From positions 1-10,399 of the forward strand of contig JACAAK010000085.1 of assembly GCA_025093985.1 (NCBI GenBank): a stretch of 10,399 nucleotides of DNA. Direction: 5' to 3'. The notes beneath the pieces were generated by a model. That model was not told the DNA's origin. It made no database searches and saw only the letters and a list, made by a program, of their open reading frames with translations. The position numbers and the translations under genes are program-made. Below are positions 6,835 to 10,399 of this stretch, piece after piece. Every line of letters begins with the position of its first letter. Positions within the stretch are counted from its first letter, which is position 1. The DNA is from Calvatia gigantea (Eukaryota; Basidiomycota; Agaricomycetes; Agaricales; Lycoperdaceae).

Positions 6835-6840
6835 AAATCC
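6831..6840 (-). other. Putative -1 frameshift site between gag and protease
   Basis: Gag ends GGG GAT TTT TGA. A run of five T (6837-6833) directly precedes the GA of the stop. The protease frame is -1 relative to gag and is open from TTG (6834-6832). A Phe-tRNA on TTT could slip back one base onto another TTT with full pairing while the stop is in the A site, giving ...GDF-LKVSPDPVKE. Gag and protease would then join with no gap. It is not a full XXXYYYZ heptamer, which would need six T. Loss of one T from an ancestral T6 would leave the same sequence. Confidence 0.5.
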
Positions 6841-8834
6841 CCGAAGGGCTTGAGTGTTGGATCAGAGATATATGCTTCTCTGAATTCCATTCTTTCGTCC
6901 GTTGGGAGCTCTCTGATCATTGCTTGGATATCGAGTGCAGAGATCTTTCGGGTTTGATTTGGAGCGGCACCGGAGTAATTCCTGGAAGCTTGAGGTTGTG
7001 AGGGTTGTGCATAACGGGGTGGTTGCATGAATCTTCTTTGTGGCGGGTGGGGTCGTCTAGGAGGTGGTTTTTCCTTGGACAGGTTTGGGTCAGGATTTGG
7101 ACAATTGTTGATAAGGTGTCCAAATTTTCCGCAGCCTATGCATTTCCCAGCTTTGTAGCGAGCGACTTGCTCAGCAGTAAATACAGTGTTTAATTGTAAT
7201 TCCGGGTCATCCAAGTCATAGCCTTCATGAGTGTAGTCTTGCTCTGGAGGATACAGTTCTTCGTCTTCGTAAGGTAGTTCGTAGGGGTCTTGAGGTTCTG
7301 CCTGCATTTCGCGTATGGTTCGTGCAGGTTGGCGATTTGGTTGAAAACGAGTGTGGTAGGTTGGTTGGAAACGGGGTGGTTGGTAGGGGGTTGGGTTTCG
7401 AGGGAAGTTTCTAGGCCACATTGCGTCGGCTTGACGATTGACAGAGTCTCGTCGTACTGCATCGGTGTACCATTCAGCAATGGTTTCGGGTGGTCCTTCT
7501 TTTCTAGTCCATACTTCTCTTGCGAGATTAGGATTGAGTCCTCGTTTATATTGTTCAATTAATGCTTCATTGTCTTGAATTCCTCCGATAGATGCAAGGC
7601 GTTGGAATTCAAGATTAAAGTCTGCTGCTGAGGATTTATTTTGCTTCAATTCGTACCATTGTCTTCGCGCAGTGATTTGTTCATCTACTGGGGTGAAGTG
7701 TTTCAAGATTTCAATTTCGAACTCTTCGAAAGTAGAGTATCTCCAAGGGATGGGTTTTCCACGGGCATCGGTAATTCGGCTTTTGTAATATTGTTCAGAC
7801 CAGGATCCGGCTTTCCCTTCGACCATAAGGCCGAGGACGAATCTGATCTGTTGCTGGTCATCCGTAAACGCTCTAGAGTTCATTTCGAGATAGTTTTTGA
7901 CTAGCATCCACCAAGTTTTGAATCGGGGGTTTGTTCCATCAAAGTTCGGGGGTTTTTGTCCGATTTCTTTTGAATTTCCATTGTTTCCTACAAATTGAAT
8001 GGCTGGAGTACGATGTCTTCGTCGACCTCCTCCTTCTCTTCCAATGGAGAAAGAGGACGGAGTGAATGAACCATGGCTGGAGTTTCGTGATGAGGGAGGG
8101 GAGGGAGAGGGCGCTCTTCCTTGTCGACCTCTGCGGGGAGGATCTTCTCCCGGTGTTCTTCGTCGTCCAATTCCGAAGATGGGGGTTGTAGTTCCTGATC
8201 GGGGTGGTGGTTGGTTGGTTGGTTCATTATTTGTTTCAGTTTGCGTTTGAGTGGAAGTAGCCATGCCTTCGATTTCTGGATGAATTGGTTCTTGTGATTC
8301 AAAACCCGGGATATCTGGGTATTCGAGGGTGTCTGGAGTGTATATAAGATGGGTTCCTTCTCGATTGAGGATGTCTTGGATGTCAGATGGATGTTCGGGC
8401 AGCTGATGGAACGTCTCGTTGTCTTCGTCGTCTTCAAGGACGGATGGTAAGATGTGAGGGTTTTCGATTCCAAATTGGGAAGGGGATACGGCTCTGGATG
8501 GTGTCTGTGGCGGTGACTCTTGAGATGGACCTTGCTCGGGTGAATCGGGTCGAAAATAGTTGAATTTGCCACTTTGTGTTGGTTTCGGTGGTTCAGGCTC
8601 AGTGGATTTTCTAGTAGGTGCTGGTAATTCTTGTAGTAGTTTCGGTTTTTGTGATCTAGTGCGTGGGGTATGATAAATCCTTTCTAAGAATGGTGCAGAA
8701 GGTCCTTCTGGTTGATGAGTTTGTTTAGGCAGGGGAGTAGTAGGAGATTCGAATGAATGTTGGATTGGTGTATGGAATGATCGTTCTGGGGATGAGGAAG
8801 GAGGGTGTAAGGGACGTTTCCCTTTTCGCGACGT
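6831..8834 (-). CDS. gag: Gag polyprotein (capsid and nucleocapsid)
   Basis: Gag is the structural protein of the cytoplasmic virus-like particle and packages element RNA. Residues are counted from an open-frame TTG at 8906. Residues 25-214 are a Pro/Ser/Glu-rich N-terminal part. Arg-rich patches lie at about 247-264 and 292-300. The retrotransposon Gag core spans about 318-495, with KPPNFDGTNPRFKTWW near its start and FQRLASIGGIQDNEALIEQY near its end. A canonical CX2CX4HX4C zinc knuckle (CIGCGKFGHLINNC) is at 589-602. The stop is TGA at 6833-6831. The start is uncertain. The first true ATG is at 8264 (MATSTQTQ, residue 215), preceded by a long ATG-free but open and protein-like stretch. I place the 5' end at the ACG codon at 8834 as the best non-AUG candidate; a conventional annotation would use 8264. 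Protease follows in the -1 frame. Confidence 0.8.
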   Translation of the reverse strand, partial: TSRKGKRPLHPPSSSPERSFHTPIQHSFESPTTPLPKQTHQPEGPSAPFLERIYHTPRTRSQKPKLLQELPAPTRKSTEPEPPKPTQSGKFNYFRPDSPEQGPSQESPPQTPSRAVSPSQFGIENPHILPSVLEDDEDNETFHQLPEHPSDIQDILNREGTHLIYTPDTLEYPDIPGFESQEPIHPEIEGMATSTQTQTETNNEPTNQPPPRSGTTTPIFGIGRRRTPGEDPPRRGRQGRAPSPSPPSSRNSSHGSFTPSSFSIGREGGGRRRHRTPAIQFVGNNGNSKEIGQKPPNFDGTNPRFKTWWMLVKNYLEMNSRAFTDDQQQIRFVLGLMVEGKAGSWSEQYYKSRITDARGKPIPWRYSTFEEFEIEILKHFTPVDEQITARRQWYELKQNKSSAADFNLEFQRLASIGGIQDNEALIEQYKRGLNPNLAREVWTRKEGPPETIAEWYTDAVRRDSVNRQADAMWPRNFPRNPTPYQPPRFQPTYHTRFQPNRQPARTIREMQAEPQDPYELPYEDEELYPPEQDYTHEGYDLDDPELQLNTVFTAEQVARYKAGKCIGCGKFGHLINNCPNPDPNLSKEKPPPRRPHPPQRRFMQPPRYAQPSQPQASRNYSGAAPNQTRKISALDIQAMIRELPTDERMEFREAYISDPTLKPFGDF

Positions 8835-9015
8835 GGTGAAGAAAGACAGATAGCGGTAGCCAGGCCCGCTCTTCTCGACGCTGCTTGGCGGAGGACAAAT
8901 AAACAAATCAGTGGACCCGAAGTTCCACTCTTCTTAACCCTATTACCGGGAAGGCTTCTCGACGTCAACTGGATGGAGGAATAATCGGCAGAAGCTGGCC
9001 GTAAGAGACTGGAGT
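8265..9015 (-). promoter_or_regulatory. ATG-free gag leader / possible non-AUG-initiated region
   Basis: No ATG occurs on the minus strand in any of the three frames between the uORF ATG (9018) and the ATG at 8264; no CAT trinucleotide is present on the plus strand in 8265-9015. At random about ten would be expected. Within this stretch the gag frame is open from 8933 to 8265, which would add up to about 223 residues. Near-cognate starts in frame are TTG (8906), CTG (8849) and ACG (8834); the ACG sits in CACCACG, matching the fungal initiation context. The peptide after it (SRKGKRPLHP...) resembles an authentic protein start. Confidence 0.5.
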
Positions 9016-9018
9016 CAT
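8965..9018 (-). CDS. Upstream ORF in the gag leader (17 codons)
   Basis: This is the first ATG of the predicted transcript (ATG at 9018-9016), reading 17 codons (beginning MTPVSYGQLL) to a TGA at 8967-8965. It is in a different frame from gag, and no other ATG follows on this strand until 8264. It could regulate gag translation by reinitiation, or be the first exon of a spliced gag, or have no role. The peptide itself shows no recognisable domain. Confidence 0.3.
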   Translation of the reverse strand: MTPVSYGQLLPIIPPSS

Positions 9019-9041
9019 ATAGAAACGAGAGAAAGGAGGTG

Positions 9042-9051
9042 AGGTTATTCT
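9042..9051 (-). other. Primer-binding site, self-priming (Tf1/sushi) type
   Basis: On the minus strand, 2 nt after the end of the 5' LTR, the sequence is AGAATAACCT. It is perfectly complementary over 10 nt to AGGTTATTCT at 9297-9288, the predicted 5' end of the element's RNA. No TGG, as expected for priming by the 3' CCA end of a tRNA, lies next to the LTR. In the Tf1 element of fission yeast the first 11 nt of the mRNA fold back, pair with the PBS and are cleaved by RNase H to make the primer. Length, position and the TATA spacing all fit that scheme. Confidence 0.75.
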
Positions 9052-9053
9052 TA

Positions 9054-9678
9054 TGTTACGTGCGTTACCTTACTTCGCAACCAGGCCCAGATCGTCTCCA
9101 CTCAGGGAGAGGTTCAACGCTATAGCCCAGGAGTATTTGACAAGTCTCAATGACTTCTGTGCAGGCTTCGGATCACTCCCTCGAGTAGAAGCTCGCGCTT
9201 GCCTGAGAAGTCCGAGTTAAATGTCACTGCAGTCCCCAAGGTTGTTAGCCTTGTAGCAGACGAGCGAAGATAAGGAAGCTTGTTACTAGAATAACCTAAA
9301 GTAATACAAAGTACTACTTAAGGTTTATATACTAGCTACGAATAAGAGATGAGAGATTACGTAGTAAGTAGATATGAGTCAATGAGAACTACTACGGGTT
9401 AATTGGTAATCTAAGGAATCATAGGGATAGATGAAATGAATAGAAGAACGAGTACGAGTCATAAGAAGACGGAGTCAGGTAAAGAGAAGTACAATGGTGG
9501 GAAAGATGAAGGTGAAACAGGAACATGACTCAGAATGAATCATAAGAAGCGAAGGTAGAAGTACATGTGATAAATAAATAAAGAACGGACCGGGGTATAC
9601 AGGAAGAAGAATGGAAAGTCCGTACGGAAGGTTAATACGTTAATGCGGAGAGTCCGGGGGTGTGGTAAGTTCGTAACA
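9054..9678 (-). repeat. 5' LTR of the retrotransposon (promoter copy)
   Basis: This is the second 625-bp LTR copy. It lies upstream of gag on the minus strand and so acts as the promoter LTR. It retains all five CpG sites that are TpG or CpA in the other copy. It contains TATATAA at 9331-9325 and the predicted transcription start near 9297. That divides it into a U3 of about 380 bp (9678-9298) and R plus U5 of about 244 bp (9297-9054). No ATG occurs on the minus strand between 9297 and 9054. Immediately outside it, at 9682, an unrelated gypsy pol remnant begins. Confidence 0.95.
9297..9331 (-). promoter_or_regulatory. Core promoter: TATATAA box and predicted transcription start
   Basis: On the minus strand TATATAA lies at 9331-9325. 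The sequence AGGTTATTCT starts at 9297, 34 nt after the first T of the box, which is normal RNA polymerase II start spacing. The start is chosen because this 10-mer is complementary to the primer-binding site beside the LTR, and in Tf1-type elements the priming RNA is the extreme 5' end of the mRNA. The same arrangement exists in the 3' LTR (814-808 and 780). The start itself is inferred, not measured. Confidence 0.65.
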
Positions 9679-9681
9679 CTA

Positions 9682-10399
9682 GGCAAGACAAACACAAAAG
9701 CTAACCTACTGTCCCGAATCCACCAGATACCGGAGGAACAGAAGAACAAACTAGTCACCATGATCTGAGAAAGTTGGCTTCAAACAGAAAGCTCAGATGA
9801 AGCAATACTCCTATGGGTGGAACTGTTCCTTGAACTGACACTTTTAGAACAAATCTGCAATAAGACACAGTGTAAGACAACAGTGCTCATGGAGTTAAAG
9901 AAGCCAGAACCTGAACTAGTCGAACACTACAGAGTCATCTACAGGCAAAATAGCACATATGTCCCACCTGACCCAAAACTACAAGAAAACATCCTAACAC
10001 AATACCACGATGTCCCAGACACAGGACACCCAGGCCAACACAGAATGATGGAGCTAATCAACCATGATTACTGGTGGCCAATGATATGGAAGGATGTAAA
10101 AAGATACATCAGAGGTTGCCAAGCCTGTCAAAGGAGCAAAACAAGAACAACACTGCTCAAATCACCACTACACCCCCTCCCAATACCAAACAGGCCCTGG
10201 GAGGAAATCAGCATTGACATGATTGGACCGTTACCAGAATCAATGGGGAAAGATGCAATCTTGGTCGTCATGGACCACTTCACAAAAATGACATGACTCA
10301 TAGTGACAATGACAGATGTTTCATCCAAAGATATTGCAAGGATATATCATAATGAGATATGGAAGCTACATGGACTACCAAGGAAAGTTGTTACGAACT
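9682..10399 (+). pseudogene. Remnant of a different Ty3/gypsy pol (RNase H end to integrase core), decayed
   Basis: One plus-strand frame, starting three bases after the LTR edge, encodes the end of RNase H (GKTNTKANLLSRIHQ, resembling the usual GxTNxxADxLSR) and an integrase. The integrase has an HX6HX29CX2C zinc domain (YHDVPDTGHPG ... GCQACQR) and a core beginning PWEEISIDMIGPLPES with its first catalytic Asp. It runs to GLPRKVVTN at the window edge, where the second catalytic Asp would be expected. The frame is broken by TGA at 9766-9768 and 10294-10296; both could come from CGA. Two expected Asp codons read Asn: the AD of the RNase H motif, and the VVSD/VVTD position at the edge. Only 7 CpG occur in 721 bp. 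It belongs to another gypsy lineage than the main element and continues beyond the window. Confidence 0.85.

Larger units (their letters stand above)
537..9678 (-). mobile_element. Ty3/gypsy chromovirus LTR retrotransposon, nearly complete, with an extra 3' gene region
   Basis: The element is bounded by 625-bp direct LTRs (537-1161 and 9054-9678) that begin TGTTAC and end GTAACA. All coding is on the minus strand in the order gag, protease, RT, RNase H, integrase, chromodomain, which is the Ty3/gypsy order. The integrase ends in a GPY/F-like region and a chromodomain, placing it among the chromoviruses. A 10-nt match between the predicted mRNA 5' end and the site next to the 5' LTR points to a Tf1/sushi-like self-priming group. 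At 9142 bp it is long for this group, because of a 1.9-kb region after pol and a long gag leader or N-terminal extension. The inner frames carry lesions or recoding sites: a -1 shift between gag and protease, a TGA between protease and RT, and further breaks in the 3' region. No target-site duplication is visible (GGATT on the left, CTAGG on the right). Confidence 0.95.

Noticed and set aside
7988..8572. 194-codon minus-strand frame inside gag
   Set aside because: Low-complexity sequence fully overlapping gag in another frame, with no ATG at its start (none exists on this strand between 8265 and 9015).
9031..9053. tRNA-primed primer-binding site
   Set aside because: The sequence after the 5' LTR begins TAAGAATAACC with no TGG; the match to the element's own mRNA start explains it better.
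1..10399. CRISPR array, tRNA or rRNA genes, bacterial operon features
   Set aside because: No short regularly spaced repeats, no cloverleaf or rRNA-like sequence seen, and the content is eukaryotic retrotransposon; the only long repeats are the two LTRs.

Overview
The window is fungal genomic DNA, most likely from a basidiomycete. That is inferred from the class of transposon, from mutations suggesting CpG methylation, and from the style of the flanking sequence; nothing in the window names the species. It is dominated by one nearly complete Ty3/gypsy LTR retrotransposon of the chromovirus type (chromodomain-bearing integrase). The element lies on the minus strand from 537 to 9678 (9142 bp) between two 625-bp LTRs that differ at only 8 positions, all transitions. 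Both LTRs begin TGTTAC and end GTAACA.

Read in its own (minus) direction, the element runs as follows. The 5' LTR (9678-9054) has a TATATAA box and a probable transcription start at 9297. A primer-binding site (9051-9042) is complementary to the first 10 nt of the predicted transcript, as in the Tf1/sushi self-priming mechanism. A long leader contains one 17-codon uORF and then no ATG in any frame for about 750 nt. The gag frame follows (to 6831), with one CCHC knuckle. Protease (6834-6394) is in the -1 frame, entered at a T5 run next to the gag stop. RT, RNase H, integrase and chromodomain (to 3073) share the protease frame but are cut off from it by a single TGA.

Between pol and the 3' LTR there is an extra 1.9-kb coding region, which accounts for much of the element's large size. 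A Pro/Ser-rich 469-codon frame (3011-1602) overlaps a second 402-codon frame (2752-1544) over about 1.15 kb. The second frame's stop overlaps, as ATGA, the start of a 117-codon protein with three tandem CX2CX6-9HX4C zinc knuckles (1547-1194). I do not recognise this accessory region, and it is the best candidate for something undescribed.

The flanks do not match each other. To the left (1-536) is the end-truncated coding frame of an unrecognised gene on the minus strand, plus intergenic, promoter-like or intron sequence. To the right (9682-10399) is the remnant of a different, older, strongly CpG-depleted gypsy pol on the plus strand. There is no target-site duplication. The present element may therefore be a product of recombination between copies, or one of its flanks may have been rearranged.
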